Origin: SKVR01 sp964491395 | GTDB lineage: Bacteria > Bacteroidota > Bacteroidia > Bacteroidales > UBA7960 | DNA length: 64,000 nt | Direction of reading: 5' to 3' | NCBI GenBank assembly: GCA_964491395.1 | Contig: CAZBGI010000004.1 | Location: 38,840-102,839 of the forward strand | Program-made: the position numbers and the translations under genes | Part shown: positions 1 to 9,483 of the stretch, one piece after another | Layout of the letters: every line of letters starts with the position of its first letter | Numbering within the stretch: position 1 is the first letter of the stretch | The notes under the pieces: model-generated | What the model saw: only the letters and a program-made list of their open reading frames with translations | Databases searched by the model: none | Told to the model about the DNA's origin: nothing

Positions 1-261
1 GGTATAAGGGTATTTGATGATCTTGAAAAACAAATACCGGCTGCGGGCTTGATGAGGTTAAAAGATGCTGAAACAGGTCAGCTTAAATGGGCCGATACTT
101 CCAGCCGCAGTTTCAGAGAAGAACTTACACGGTGGAACGCACAGCATGAACAATACCTGCAGGCTATATTCAGAAAAGCTTCGGTCGATTATACCAGCAT
201 AGCCACCCATATGGATTATGTTCCGCCCCTGATAAACCTTTTTAAAAGAAGAATACAATAA
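1..261 (+). CDS. DUF58 domain protein, C-terminal end (partial)
   Basis: This is the last 86 codons of a gene that begins before the window; it reads open from base 1 to TAA at 259-261. The tail carries the features usual at the end of DUF58 proteins: a VFD motif, a phrase of the type DAETG...WADTSS, and a closing PLINLFKRR segment. DUF58 proteins normally sit between a MoxR-type AAA+ ATPase and the VWA proteins of the Bat operon, and the next genes here are exactly those. The chaperone/assembly role of such proteins is inferred from the family; nothing catalytic is visible in the fragment. No start site can be given. Confidence 0.8.
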   Translation, partial: GIRVFDDLEKQIPAAGLMRLKDAETGQLKWADTSSRSFREELTRWNAQHEQYLQAIFRKASVDYTSIATHMDYVPPLINLFKRRIQ

Positions 262-312
262 TATTTCAAATTAACCTGGCCAGGATACGCATTGTAGCAA
301 TAAAATCTAATT

Positions 313-1287
313 ATGCAAAGGAAGAATCAATTAATCACGGGTTTAACATGGATATTTATTATTCTTACCAACAGCCTTTACGCGCAGCAAGTCGTTTCGG
401 CACTGGATCCTGATAAGATTTTTATCGGGGAACATGTAACGCTTTCTTATACGGTGGAAATCCCTGCAGAAGCCACCCTGCAGATGCCTGCATTTGATGA
501 GATGATCAACGAGAAGATTGAATTATTAGATTATGGCAACACTGACACCTTAGCTACTGATAAAGAAGACAGTATCAGGCTGCAGCGAAACCTGCGCATT
601 ACTTCGTGGGAAGAAGGGTTTCATGCCATTGCCCCATTTGAGTTTTACCTGATTCAAAATACTGACACAATCATCCTTGAATCAGAACCTTTGCTCCTGG
701 ATGTAGAGCCATTTTCTATGGAGGAGCATACCGACTTAAAGGACATAAAAGGTATTCTTTCGGCTCCTGTGACTTTGGCAGAATTGAAGTACTACATTTT
801 GGGCGTTGTTGTACTGGCTGTTCTGGTTTGGCTCATTCTTACCTACTGGAGAAAAAGAAAGAAACAGCCCGAACCTGCAACCATATGGGAAAAACCCGAT
901 GTACCTGCCCACATTGCTGCCATTAGCAGTCTTGAACAACTCAGGGCCCAAAAACTATGGCAACAGGGAAAAACAAAAGAATATTATATAACATTGACGG
1001 ATATTATGCGGCGGTATCTTGAAAAACGCTATGGTGTAAAAGCCCTGGAAATGACCACCGCTGAAATTATGCATGCCATGAACGATAAACCTGGCATGAA
1101 AGAAAACGGAGAATCTCTTCAGCAAATTCTTTCTTTGGCTGATTTGGTGAAATTTGCTAAATATCAGCCCCATGCTACAGATAATGAAATGTCAATGGAT
1201 GCAGCTTTTGAATTTGTCAACCATACAAAACCAGTAAGTACGCTTGACCAACACAAGGATGACAATCATGAAGAAGAAATAAGCTAA
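313..1287 (+). CDS. Bat-operon membrane protein (BatD-like N-terminus plus cytoplasmic DUF4381-like tail)
   Basis: A 324-residue membrane protein with a signal peptide (residues 1-24, ending near YAQQ), an extracytoplasmic region of about 130 residues that opens like BatD (a VSALDPDKIFIGEHVTL stretch), one membrane segment at about 160-180, a basic stop-transfer cluster (WRKRKK), and a helical cytoplasmic tail containing YYITLTDIMRRYLEKRYG. That tail resembles the one at the end of BatD in this same operon. It lies 51 bases after the DUF58 gene and 53 bases before batA, so it is very likely co-transcribed. In other Bacteroidota an uncharacterised gene is usual at this place. Its function is not known; a scaffold for the VWA proteins is an inference from position. 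Confidence 0.75.
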   Translation: MQRKNQLITGLTWIFIILTNSLYAQQVVSALDPDKIFIGEHVTLSYTVEIPAEATLQMPAFDEMINEKIELLDYGNTDTLATDKEDSIRLQRNLRITSWEEGFHAIAPFEFYLIQNTDTIILESEPLLLDVEPFSMEEHTDLKDIKGILSAPVTLAELKYYILGVVVLAVLVWLILTYWRKRKKQPEPATIWEKPDVPAHIAAISSLEQLRAQKLWQQGKTKEYYITLTDIMRRYLEKRYGVKALEMTTAEIMHAMNDKPGMKENGESLQQILSLADLVKFAKYQPHATDNEMSMDAAFEFVNHTKPVSTLDQHKDDNHEEEIS

Positions 1288-1340
1288 GCTTTTAAGTAAG
1301 TGGCTTTCAATTATTAATCACTAACAAACAATCAAACGGG

Positions 1341-2336
1341 ATGTTTTCGGAAATTACATTTGAATATCAACCCTTTCTGTATTTTTTGCTGATAATTCCC
1401 TTGCTGGTTGGATATTATGTCTGGCGCAACAGGTATCTGCATGCAGAGATGCAGTATTCTCATTTTGCTTTTATGGAAAAGGTTAGAAAAAGCCCCAGGC
1501 TTTATTTCGTGCATTTTCCTTTTGTATTGAGAATGCTGGTACTTATTTTGCTAATTGTAGCGCTCGCTCGTCCGCAATCCACCTCTCACATGCAGGATAT
1601 TAACGTTGAAGGTATCGACATTGTGGCTGCATTGGATATCTCCGGATCCATGCTTGCAGCAGATTTTGAACCCAACAGGCTGGAAGCTGCCAAAGCCACA
1701 GCCCATGATTTCGTGGCCATGAGACCGGGAGACAGAATTGGTGTCACAGTTTTTAGCGGTGAAAGTTTTACGCTTGTCCCCCTTACCACCGATCATCTTT
1801 TACTCAACAACCTGTTATCTACCGTACATACTGATATGGTGGAAGACGGCACGGCCATTGGTGATGGTTTGGCTACAGCCATTAACAGGCTTCGTGAGAG
1901 CGATGCCATCAGCAAGGTTATTATCCTGCTAACCGATGGAATAAACAACTCGGGAGTAATAGATCCCCTCACAGCAGCAGAAATAGCTCAATTGCAGAAT
2001 ATCAGGGTTTACACCGTGGGAGTAGGTAGTCACGGAGCAGTCCCCTACCCTTTTCAGACCCCTTTTGGAACACAATACCGTGAAGTTGAAATTCCTGTGG
2101 ATGAAAAGTTGTTGCAGGAAATGGCTCAAATGACCGGTGGCAGTTATTTCTGGGCTGACAACCAACAGGCACTGGAAGAAATTTATCGTGAGATTGACAA
2201 GATGGAACGTTCCAAAATTGATGTGATGGAATTCACCCGTAAAAAAGATGAATATCTGCCATTGGTTTTAATTGCCTTGTTACTGACAGGGATAGAATTT
2301 TTATTGAGAAAAACCTGGTTAAGGGTAACAACGTAG
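1341..2336 (+). CDS. batA: BatA, VWA-domain membrane protein
   Basis: A 331-residue aerotolerance-operon protein. Two membrane helices precede the VWA domain (about residues 7-25 and 58-77) and one follows it (about 309-326), placing the VWA domain (about 90-300) in the periplasm. The metal-ion-dependent adhesion site is intact: D99-I-S-G-S, followed by a later TDG motif in LLTDGINNSG. VWA proteins of this kind bind protein partners through a divalent metal. In Bacteroides fragilis the Bat genes were linked to oxygen tolerance; the molecular role is still unclear. It is followed after 28 bases by batB, a paralogue with the same architecture and MIDAS position. Confidence 0.9.
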   Translation: MFSEITFEYQPFLYFLLIIPLLVGYYVWRNRYLHAEMQYSHFAFMEKVRKSPRLYFVHFPFVLRMLVLILLIVALARPQSTSHMQDINVEGIDIVAALDISGSMLAADFEPNRLEAAKATAHDFVAMRPGDRIGVTVFSGESFTLVPLTTDHLLLNNLLSTVHTDMVEDGTAIGDGLATAINRLRESDAISKVIILLTDGINNSGVIDPLTAAEIAQLQNIRVYTVGVGSHGAVPYPFQTPFGTQYREVEIPVDEKLLQEMAQMTGGSYFWADNQQALEEIYREIDKMERSKIDVMEFTRKKDEYLPLVLIALLLTGIEFLLRKTWLRVTT

Positions 2337-2364
2337 TTTTTTTAATTAAAGCAATAATCTATAT

Positions 2365-3405
2365 ATGGACTTCATAAGGTTTGAAAATCAGGAGTATTTT
2401 TATTTATTCCTTTTGGTTCCTGTTTTTCTGCTGGCTTTTATTCTTGCAAACTGGCATCGCAGGAAAAAGATGGCAAGGCTGGGTGAAACCAAAGTTTTAG
2501 AACGAATGATCCCTATGCATTCGAAAAGAAGACCCTGGGTAAAGTTGGTCCTTTTCTTCCTGGCTTTTTCCTCGTTGGTTATGGCAGCCGTCAATCCTCA
2601 ACTGGGTTTCAGTACCGAAGATACGAAACGCAGCGGTGTAAATATTGTCATTGCCCTTGATGTGAGTCGCAGCATGCTGGCAGAAGACATCAGGCCCAAT
2701 CGCATGGAAAGGTCTAAAATGGCCGTGAGTCGGTTGATAAATCAATTGGAAAACGACAGGATTTCTTTGGTTTTGTTTGCCGGATCCGCAGTGACACAAG
2801 TGCCCCTCACCATGGATCATGAAGCGGCCAAAATGATTCTGCGAACGGTGGATACCAGCAGTATACAAGTGCAGGGAACAGCCATTGGAGCTGCATTGGA
2901 AAGAAGCATAGCCAGCTTTTCATTTGCAGAAGGAGGAGGAAAAGTGATAATTCTTGTATCAGATGGAGAAAACCACCAGGATAAACCCATGCCAGTGGTA
3001 GAAAGAGCCAGAGAGCAAGACATTGTTATTCATACCGTTGGAGTGGGTACAACCCAGGGAGCGCCCATCCCTGTGTATCAAAACAATCAATTGTCCGGAT
3101 TTCTGCGGGATGGAGAGGGAAACACCGTAATAAGCCGTTTTGATGAGCCTGTTCTCCGGGAGATAGCAGAAAAAGGCGGCGGCATTTTCCAAACCGGTAC
3201 CGGTGCAGACATGGGGCTTAATCGTATTATGAAACAAGTACGGGAAATGGAACAACAGGAATATGAAACTCCTCAGTTTTCTGAATATGAAAGCAGGTTC
3301 CATTATTTTATTGCTCTGGCATTGATTTTTCTGACGCTGGAGTTTCTTATTTTTGAAAGAAAAAGCAAATGGCTTAATAAGATTAATTTTTTTGAGGTAT
3401 CTTAA
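2365..3405 (+). CDS. batB: BatB, VWA-domain membrane protein
   Basis: A 346-residue paralogue of the preceding BatA. It has the same plan: N-terminal helices (about 10-28 and 58-75), a VWA domain (about 90-300) with the MIDAS motif D99-V-S-R-S and the later VSDGENH motif, and a C-terminal helix (about 312-330). The second position of the DxSxS motif varies between the two (ISGS in BatA, VSRS here), but all metal-binding side chains are kept. The two may form a heteromeric periplasmic complex with the TPR proteins BatC and BatE encoded next; this is inferred from operon conservation. The stop is 14 bases before batC. Confidence 0.9.
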   Translation: MDFIRFENQEYFYLFLLVPVFLLAFILANWHRRKKMARLGETKVLERMIPMHSKRRPWVKLVLFFLAFSSLVMAAVNPQLGFSTEDTKRSGVNIVIALDVSRSMLAEDIRPNRMERSKMAVSRLINQLENDRISLVLFAGSAVTQVPLTMDHEAAKMILRTVDTSSIQVQGTAIGAALERSIASFSFAEGGGKVIILVSDGENHQDKPMPVVERAREQDIVIHTVGVGTTQGAPIPVYQNNQLSGFLRDGEGNTVISRFDEPVLREIAEKGGGIFQTGTGADMGLNRIMKQVREMEQQEYETPQFSEYESRFHYFIALALIFLTLEFLIFERKSKWLNKINFFEVS

Positions 3406-3419
3406 ACCCAGAAAATCGA

Positions 3420-4154
3420 ATGAACAAAATGTTGAAAAGCAGTATATTTTTTTTCCTTCTTCTTTGCATGCAAATTCCTGTGGCTTATTCACAACGGGAA
3501 AATGCGGATATCAGGCAAGGAAACAAAGCCTACAAATCAGAAAACTATCAAGAGGCGGAGTTGAATTATCGCAAAGCCCTGGAAGAAAACCCCCAGAACA
3601 CCAAGGCTCTTTACAACCTTGCCAATTCTTTGTACAAGCAGGAAAGGTACGACGAAGCGGCCAATCTTCTTGAGGGATTGGTGGGCAATGATTTATCTGA
3701 CCGCAGAAAGGCCGATATCTATCATAACCTGGGCAATGCCAAGGTAGGAGCACAACAGCTGGAAGAAGGTATCGAAGCTTACAAAAACGCGTTGCGCATA
3801 AGACCGGAAGATCAGGATACCCGGCACAACCTTGCCTATGCTCTGCAACAATTGCAACAACAGCAACAGCAGCAGGAAGGAGAAGACGATCAGGAAGACG
3901 ATCAGGAAGATGATCAGAAAAACGATCAGGAAAAGGATCAGGAAAACGATCAGGAAGAGGATCAGCAATCACAACAGCCTGAAAAACCCAATGAAGAGCA
4001 GGAACAGCAGCAAGCTCCCAGGCCCGATCAGATATCACCCCAGGATGCAGAGCGTATTCTGGATGCGTTGAAACAACAGGAGCAGGAAATCCAGGAAAAA
4101 ATTGAAAGAGAAGAAAAGAAAAGACAGCCTTTGAAACCGGAAAGACAATGGTAG
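3420..4154 (+). CDS. batC: BatC, TPR protein with an acidic/Gln repeat tail
   Basis: A 244-residue protein with a signal peptide (about 1-25) and three TPR units (about 30-135, with recurring YNLANSLYKQ and YHNLGNAKVGAQQ signatures), i.e. a periplasmic protein-interaction module of the Bat system. After the TPRs comes a Gln run and then a perfect-frame 12-base tandem repeat encoding seven units of the form xDQx (3885-3968), followed by more Gln/Glu-rich sequence and a basic end. The TPR half fits BatC well; the low-complexity half is not needed for the fold and is likely to vary in length between strains. Sequence overlaps nothing and is followed after 12 bases by batD. Confidence 0.85.
   Translation: MNKMLKSSIFFFLLLCMQIPVAYSQRENADIRQGNKAYKSENYQEAELNYRKALEENPQNTKALYNLANSLYKQERYDEAANLLEGLVGNDLSDRRKADIYHNLGNAKVGAQQLEEGIEAYKNALRIRPEDQDTRHNLAYALQQLQQQQQQQEGEDDQEDDQEDDQKNDQEKDQENDQEEDQQSQQPEKPNEEQEQQQAPRPDQISPQDAERILDALKQQEQEIQEKIEREEKKRQPLKPERQW
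3885..3968 (+). repeat. 12-base tandem repeat, 7 copies, inside batC
   Basis: Seven in-frame copies of a 12-base unit of the type GACGATCAGGAA. Each encodes Asp/Asn/Lys/Glu-Asp-Gln-Glu/Lys/Gln. The GATCAG core is identical in every copy; only the flanking codons vary. A CAG/CAA run sits directly before it. The unit length is a multiple of three, so copy-number change would keep the reading frame. Confidence 0.9.
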
Positions 4155-4166
4155 GAAAATGAATTA

Positions 4167-5993
4167 TTGACTATGCAAAGAATATTATTGATTTTAGGGA
4201 TAGGATTACTTCTTCCTCTTGTACTTCATGCAGAAGAAGTTGAATTCAAAGCCTCAGCCCCTTCAGAGGTTGCAGCAGGAGAAAGATTCCGGCTTACCTT
4301 CCAGGTAAATGCCAGACCTTCGGATTTTAACGCTCCTGATATTACAGGGTTTAGAATTCTTTCGGGACCCAGTCAATCATCCAGCACTTCCATGCAGATG
4401 ATCAATGGCAAAACTACAGTTAGTGAAAGCTTTAGTTATACGTTTGTTCTTCAGGCTACTGAAGAAGGCTCATTTACCATAGACCCGGCAGCAATTACAA
4501 TAGATGGCGAAACTTACCAGTCTAACCCCTTAACTGTAAAGGTACGAAAGGGCTCAACATCTCCTTCTTCATCTGCTTCTCCATCGCAGCCCAATGAGCC
4601 CCGGGCTTCAGGCCGCGATTTGTTTATCAGGGCTACTGCCTCTACCCTGAACCCTTACCAGGGAGAACAGGTTATCATATCCTATAATTTATATACCCGG
4701 GTCTCAGTTAACCAGTATTCTATTGACCGCTTACCTGCCTACCGTGGGTTCTGGTCAGAAAATATTACAGCACAAGGTCAACCACAGACCCGCACACAGG
4801 TTATTGACGGGCAAACTTACCAGGTGGCTGAGATATACCGCGTGGCGGTATTTCCACAACGTAGCGGTGAACTTACAGTCGATCCCCTGCAATCTGAACT
4901 GGTGGTAAGCTTACCCTCCCAAAGACGACGAAGCCTGATTGATGAGTTTTTCAGCGGTTCTCCATTTGGCGGCCGCCAGGCCAGACAAACGGTTGAGTCT
5001 AACGCGCTTACGCTCAATGTGAAAGCCTTACCTTCCCAGAATAAACCTGCTTCCTTTTCAGGGATGGTAGGAACAGATTTTGAGGTCAATGCCTCTGTGA
5101 ATCAAACCGAACTAAATGTCAATGATGCTGCAAACCTTACTATTACTGTTGAAGGCCGCGGCAACATGCGCATGCTGGAAACGCCTTCCCTCAATTTTCC
5201 GGCCAACCTGGAGGTTTTCGATCCCAATATCTCTGACAATATCCGTAATTCTTCCTCAGGAGTCAGGGGTAGCAGAAGTTTTGATTACGTGCTGATTCCA
5301 CGCACAGGAGGCGAATTTGTTATCCCTGAATCAGCATTTGTCTATTTCGATCCGCAAACCGAAAGGTATGTAAGAAAAAGCATTCCTGAATTTGTGCTTC
5401 AGGTTTCAGGCGAGGCAAACCCGGCAGGTGACGGAGGTGTTAATCAGGAAGCCATCCAACTATTAGGTACCGATATCCGCTTTATTCATACAGGCAGTAT
5501 TGTGCTCAAACCCAAAGAATCCGTTTTTTATGGCAGCAAGCTTTTCTGGGTGTTGTTGGTAGTGCCTTTTCTGCTGTTTGCTTTTTTTGTAGTTTATTGG
5601 CGCAATCAAATCAGATTGCAAGCCAACCAGGAGCTCTTAAAGAACAAGAAAGCTAAGAAACTGGCCAGAAAAAGATTAAAAAAGGCCAAAGATTTTCTGG
5701 ATAAAAAGCAGGAAAATGATTTTTACGATGAAATATTTAAAGCACTTTGGGGCTATTTATCTGATAAGCTGAGCATACCGGTTTCGATTTTAAACAAAGA
5801 AAATGTTGAAGGTGCTTTCAAAGCCAAAAAAGTGAATCAGGAATTATCCGATAATTTTATGGCGACACTGAATGAATGCGAATTTGCAAGATTTGCGCCA
5901 GGTAAGAAAGAAGACCGGATGTCAAACATTTATCACACAGCAATGAACACCATTGTCACCATTGAAAAAGATTTAAGAAATAAACAGGTATAA
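4167..5993 (+). CDS. batD: BatD, oxygen-tolerance family membrane protein
   Basis: A 608-residue BatD family protein (the usual length). It starts with a signal peptide (about 1-22, ending at LHAEE), continues with several Ig-like beta-rich periplasmic domains (about 25-440; repeated phrases such as NQTELNVNDAANLTITV), a single membrane helix (about 455-478), and a cytoplasmic helical tail with many lysines (about 485-608). The tail resembles that of the 324-residue protein at the head of the operon. The role is structural/regulatory within the Bat complex; no catalytic residues are apparent. Only one base separates its stop from the batE start, a sign of tight translational coupling. Confidence 0.9.
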   Translation: MTMQRILLILGIGLLLPLVLHAEEVEFKASAPSEVAAGERFRLTFQVNARPSDFNAPDITGFRILSGPSQSSSTSMQMINGKTTVSESFSYTFVLQATEEGSFTIDPAAITIDGETYQSNPLTVKVRKGSTSPSSSASPSQPNEPRASGRDLFIRATASTLNPYQGEQVIISYNLYTRVSVNQYSIDRLPAYRGFWSENITAQGQPQTRTQVIDGQTYQVAEIYRVAVFPQRSGELTVDPLQSELVVSLPSQRRRSLIDEFFSGSPFGGRQARQTVESNALTLNVKALPSQNKPASFSGMVGTDFEVNASVNQTELNVNDAANLTITVEGRGNMRMLETPSLNFPANLEVFDPNISDNIRNSSSGVRGSRSFDYVLIPRTGGEFVIPESAFVYFDPQTERYVRKSIPEFVLQVSGEANPAGDGGVNQEAIQLLGTDIRFIHTGSIVLKPKESVFYGSKLFWVLLVVPFLLFAFFVVYWRNQIRLQANQELLKNKKAKKLARKRLKKAKDFLDKKQENDFYDEIFKALWGYLSDKLSIPVSILNKENVEGAFKAKKVNQELSDNFMATLNECEFARFAPGKKEDRMSNIYHTAMNTIVTIEKDLRNKQV

Positions 5994-5994
5994 C

Positions 5995-6753
5995 ATGAAC
6001 CGGTATTTGATGATTTTTTTGTGGGTTGTGGTTCAGCATTCTTTTCTCAATGCTGCTACCCCTGAGGAACTTTTCAACCAAGCCAATGATGCTTATAAGC
6101 GCAGTGAATACAGTTTTGCTGTGGAACTTTATGAGCAAATACTCTCAGAAGATTTAATTTCAGCTGAATTGTACTACAACCTGGGAAATGCTTATTTTAA
6201 AGATAACAGGATTGGTCCGGCAATCCTGAATTACGAGCGGGCACTGAGACTCAAACCTGCAGATGAAGATGTTGCTCACAACCTTGAAGTAGCCAGGAGC
6301 CGAATCATTGACCGGACCGAAAAACGACCCGAGTTGTTTTATGAAAACTGGTGGAGATCAACCTACTCCCTTCTTAACACCAATGGATGGGCTATAACTT
6401 CCTTGGTGATTATCTTTCTTTTCCTTGGAACAACTTCCCTGTATCTTTTCTCAAAAACAGTAATTCTGAAGAAAATTGCTTTTTATTTGATGCTGTTGCT
6501 ATTTGTTTCAGCGACTCTCTCCTTAATTTTCGCTCAAAAACAATACAACCGCCTTACATCAGATAAGGAAGCCATCATTATGCAAGCCCGGGTTACCGCA
6601 AAGAGTTCACCCTCCTCTCAGAGCCCTGACTTGTTTCTCTTACATGAAGGGACCAGGGTAAGCATCCGCAATACATTGGGCCAATGGAAGGAAATATCTT
6701 TACCCAATGGCAGTGTAGGCTGGATAAATGAAGAAAGCATTGAGGTAATATAG
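5995..6753 (+). CDS. batE: BatE, TPR and SH3-domain membrane protein
   Basis: A 252-residue protein with a signal peptide (about 1-21), two TPR units in the periplasm (about 25-110, including YYNLGNAYFKDN), two membrane helices (about 130-150 and 157-178) and a C-terminal bacterial SH3-like domain (about 192-252, closing with GSVGWINEESIEVI). This order is typical of BatE. The SH3 domain may contact peptidoglycan or a partner protein; that is inferred from the fold. It is the last gene of the operon; the next gene starts 72 bases on. Confidence 0.85.
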   Translation: MNRYLMIFLWVVVQHSFLNAATPEELFNQANDAYKRSEYSFAVELYEQILSEDLISAELYYNLGNAYFKDNRIGPAILNYERALRLKPADEDVAHNLEVARSRIIDRTEKRPELFYENWWRSTYSLLNTNGWAITSLVIIFLFLGTTSLYLFSKTVILKKIAFYLMLLLFVSATLSLIFAQKQYNRLTSDKEAIIMQARVTAKSSPSSQSPDLFLLHEGTRVSIRNTLGQWKEISLPNGSVGWINEESIEVI

Positions 6754-6825
6754 GTATGAAGTGCAAGGAATTATTGCTACTTTAGACAAAGTTTTACGGT
6801 TGTTTGTTTTTCAAAATCTTTTACC

Positions 6826-8331
6826 ATGGAAGAACCTCAATCTCTGATTGTGGAGGTGGGTAATCAGGCCCTTTTGGCTTTTATCGGATACCTGATAATC
6901 ATTGTAATCGTAGGATTGCTTACAGCAAGATTCTCCTCTAAAGGTTTAAGCAATTTTTTTATCGGTGGCAGGCAAATGAACATGTTTGTTGTTGCCATTT
7001 CGGCAGTTGTAAGCGGTCGAAGTGCATGGCTTTTGCTGGGTTTTACTGGAATGGCTTACACCATGGGTTTTTCAGCCCTCTGGGCTGCTGCAGGTTACAT
7101 AATCGCTGAATTTTTCTTGTTTTTCTTCTATGCACCTCGTCTGCGTCGGTTTAGCGAGGAAACTGATTGTATTACCATTCCCGACTTTTTTGAGGAGAGG
7201 TTTGCCGACCGTACAGGCTTGATAAGGATACTGGTATCCCTGATTATTATTGTTTTTATGGTGGCCTATGTTTCAGCTCAGTTTGTAGCCGGAGGCAAAA
7301 CTTTCAATGCAGGTTTCGAACTTACTCCCTCTCAGGGTATTTTATTAACGGCCATCATCATCCTTTTTTACACCATCGTGGGGGGATTTCTGGCCGTTAG
7401 CGTTACCGATACCATTCAGGGTTTAATCATGGTAATTGCCCTGCTTGTGCTGCCTGTGGTGGTCATTATTCATCTGGGTGGTTTTTCAAATTTCTATCAG
7501 CAGGCATCATTGATTTATACTTCTACAGGAAATTTTACCAATGCTTTGGCACTTAGTGCGGGTGCCCTGATAGGATTTATGGGCATAGGACTGGGCTCTG
7601 TTGGGAATCCTCATATTATTGCCCGTTATATGTCTATAAAAGACCCGGAGAAGCTAAAAATCACTGCTTATGTAGGAACCACTACCAATGTTTTGATGGC
7701 GGCAGGAGCTTTGCTTACCGGAATGGTCGGAAGGATATACTTTCCTGATATTTCCATGCTTCCCCTGCAGGATGAAGAAAACCTCTACCCTGCCCTGGCA
7801 AGCGAGCATCTGCACCCCGTGATGTTTGGAGTAGTGATTGCCTCAATTTTTGCAGCCATCATGTCTACCGCTGACTCACAGTTACTGGTGGCTGCATCAG
7901 CAATGGCAAGAGATATATATGAAAAAATTTATCATAAAAACAAACAAGTGAGCCAGGAAAAGCTGGTGGCCATTAGCCGCTGGTTCGTGTTGCTTTTGGT
8001 AATTCTTTCGCTGATATTGGCTTTCCTGGCTGAAGACATCGTATTTTGGCTGGTTTTGTTTGCCTGGGCAGGCCTGGGTGCTGCTTTTGGCCCCACTTCC
8101 ATTCTTGCCATATATTGGAAAAACACTACCCGATGGGGAATAATTGCTGGTATTATATCCGGTTCTGTAACCGTTATCATATGGAACCGCATAGAAATTC
8201 TCAAAGATGTTATTTATGAACTGGTGCCTGCCTTTATTATTGCTTTTCTGGTTACCATTATAGTGAGTAAATTTACACCCAAAGCCCCTGATAACGAAAT
8301 TATTTTTAATAAACTCAATCGCAAACATTAA
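6826..8331 (+). CDS. Sodium:solute symporter (SSS family, PutP-like)
   Basis: A 501-residue inner-membrane transporter with about 12-13 hydrophobic helices. The N-terminal FIGGRQMN segment, the GMAYTMGFSALW region and the GFLAVSVTDTIQGLIM segment match the sodium/proline symporter subgroup of the SSS family, including the conserved Asp/Ser/Thr positions of TDxxQG. The substrate is likely proline or a related small solute but cannot be fixed from sequence. It stands alone between the Bat operon and a thioredoxin-like lipoprotein gene that starts 15 bases after its stop, so the two may share a transcript. Confidence 0.85.
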   Translation: MEEPQSLIVEVGNQALLAFIGYLIIIVIVGLLTARFSSKGLSNFFIGGRQMNMFVVAISAVVSGRSAWLLLGFTGMAYTMGFSALWAAAGYIIAEFFLFFFYAPRLRRFSEETDCITIPDFFEERFADRTGLIRILVSLIIIVFMVAYVSAQFVAGGKTFNAGFELTPSQGILLTAIIILFYTIVGGFLAVSVTDTIQGLIMVIALLVLPVVVIIHLGGFSNFYQQASLIYTSTGNFTNALALSAGALIGFMGIGLGSVGNPHIIARYMSIKDPEKLKITAYVGTTTNVLMAAGALLTGMVGRIYFPDISMLPLQDEENLYPALASEHLHPVMFGVVIASIFAAIMSTADSQLLVAASAMARDIYEKIYHKNKQVSQEKLVAISRWFVLLLVILSLILAFLAEDIVFWLVLFAWAGLGAAFGPTSILAIYWKNTTRWGIIAGIISGSVTVIIWNRIEILKDVIYELVPAFIIAFLVTIIVSKFTPKAPDNEIIFNKLNRKH

Positions 8332-8346
8332 CCAAACACCACAAAC

Positions 8347-9450
8347 ATGAAAAAAACAATTTTTTTACTTTTAACGGTAACTATGTTGGCCTGTGGGACA
8401 ACCCCGGAAGAGCAGTACACTTTGCATGGAAAGATTGAAGAGCCAACCGGCGGCTTTGCATATCTCCAGGATAGGGTTTCCGGTCAAATGATTGTTAAGG
8501 ATTCAATATCCATTAAGGATGGAGAATTTACTTTTGAAGGAACCATGGATTCTCCCCAAATGTACTACATAAGTATTGATGGAATTTCGGGAAGAATTGC
8601 CATATTCATGGAAAACTCCGACATAACATTGAATATAACCCAGAATGAACCCTTGCTATATACTGTAGAGGGATCCAAATCGCATGATATCTACCAGGAG
8701 ATGAATGATTTGGTGGCTCCGTATGATGAGAGAGCGCGCTATGTGCAAAAGGAGTTGCCTGAGGCAGAAAAAGCTGACAAAAAGCAAGAAGTAGAGGAGT
8801 TGAGAGAAATGAGCCGGGAAGTTGCAGAACAAAAAAAAGAAGCCGTAATTTCTTTTATCCGCCAATACCCCGATATGGCAGTTTCAGTTTATATTGCACA
8901 ACGCCAGCTGATGCATGGTGCCAGTGCTGAAGAACTGGAGGAGATTTTTGTGCTTTTTGATGAATCTCTCAAAGGAACACGGTATTATGATGAGATGGAA
9001 AACAGCCTCAATACGCTCAGGAGAGTTGCCATTGGCAAGCCTGCAATTGATTTTACCCTTACCAATCCTGAAGGAGAAGCTGTATCCTTATCCGATTTTC
9101 GTGGTGAAATGGTCCTCATCAGTTTCTGGGCTTCGTGGTGTCCGTATTGCAGGGATGCCAATCCCGAGTTGGTAAGGATTTATGATGAGTTTTCTGACAA
9201 GGGGTTTGAAATAGTGGGCGTGTCACTGGATCGAACCCGTGAAGCCTGGGTGCAGGGTATTGAGGAAGATGAACTTGAGTGGCCCCAGGTTAGTGACCTG
9301 CAAGGCTGGCGCAGCGGCCCCGCGGCAGATTACGCTGTGAGAAGTATTCCGCAGAATGTGCTGATTGATCAAAATGGCATTATCATTGACCGAAACCTTG
9401 ATTATTATGAATTGGAAGAAAAACTCCCCGCTTTGCTTGCCGGAGTATAG
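8347..9450 (+). CDS. TlpA-like thioredoxin lipoprotein with DUF4369 domain
   Basis: A 367-residue protein. The N-terminus is a lipoprotein signal with a lipobox ending TMLAC (Cys16). Residues about 24-120 form a DUF4369 beta domain (HGKIEEPTGGFAYLQD), then a charged helical linker rich in Glu/Lys, then a TlpA/AhpC-TSA thioredoxin domain (about 225-365) with the redox motif W-C265-P-Y-C268. Such proteins are anchored outside the inner membrane and reduce or oxidise disulfides. The coupling to the symporter gene upstream looks incidental. A clear terminator follows. Confidence 0.85.
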   Translation: MKKTIFLLLTVTMLACGTTPEEQYTLHGKIEEPTGGFAYLQDRVSGQMIVKDSISIKDGEFTFEGTMDSPQMYYISIDGISGRIAIFMENSDITLNITQNEPLLYTVEGSKSHDIYQEMNDLVAPYDERARYVQKELPEAEKADKKQEVEELREMSREVAEQKKEAVISFIRQYPDMAVSVYIAQRQLMHGASAEELEEIFVLFDESLKGTRYYDEMENSLNTLRRVAIGKPAIDFTLTNPEGEAVSLSDFRGEMVLISFWASWCPYCRDANPELVRIYDEFSDKGFEIVGVSLDRTREAWVQGIEEDELEWPQVSDLQGWRSGPAADYAVRSIPQNVLIDQNGIIIDRNLDYYELEEKLPALLAGV

Positions 9451-9483
9451 GCGGATATCCTTCTCTCAGATATAATACAAATT

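Noticed and set aside
3693..3968. Long hydrophobic minus-strand open frame (LILFLIVF repeats) opposite batC
   Set aside because: It is the complement of the 12-base batC repeat; the plus-strand TPR gene fits a known family and this frame has no independent support.
3885..3968. CRISPR-like array
   Set aside because: The 12-base units are contiguous and coding; there are no spacers and no cas genes.
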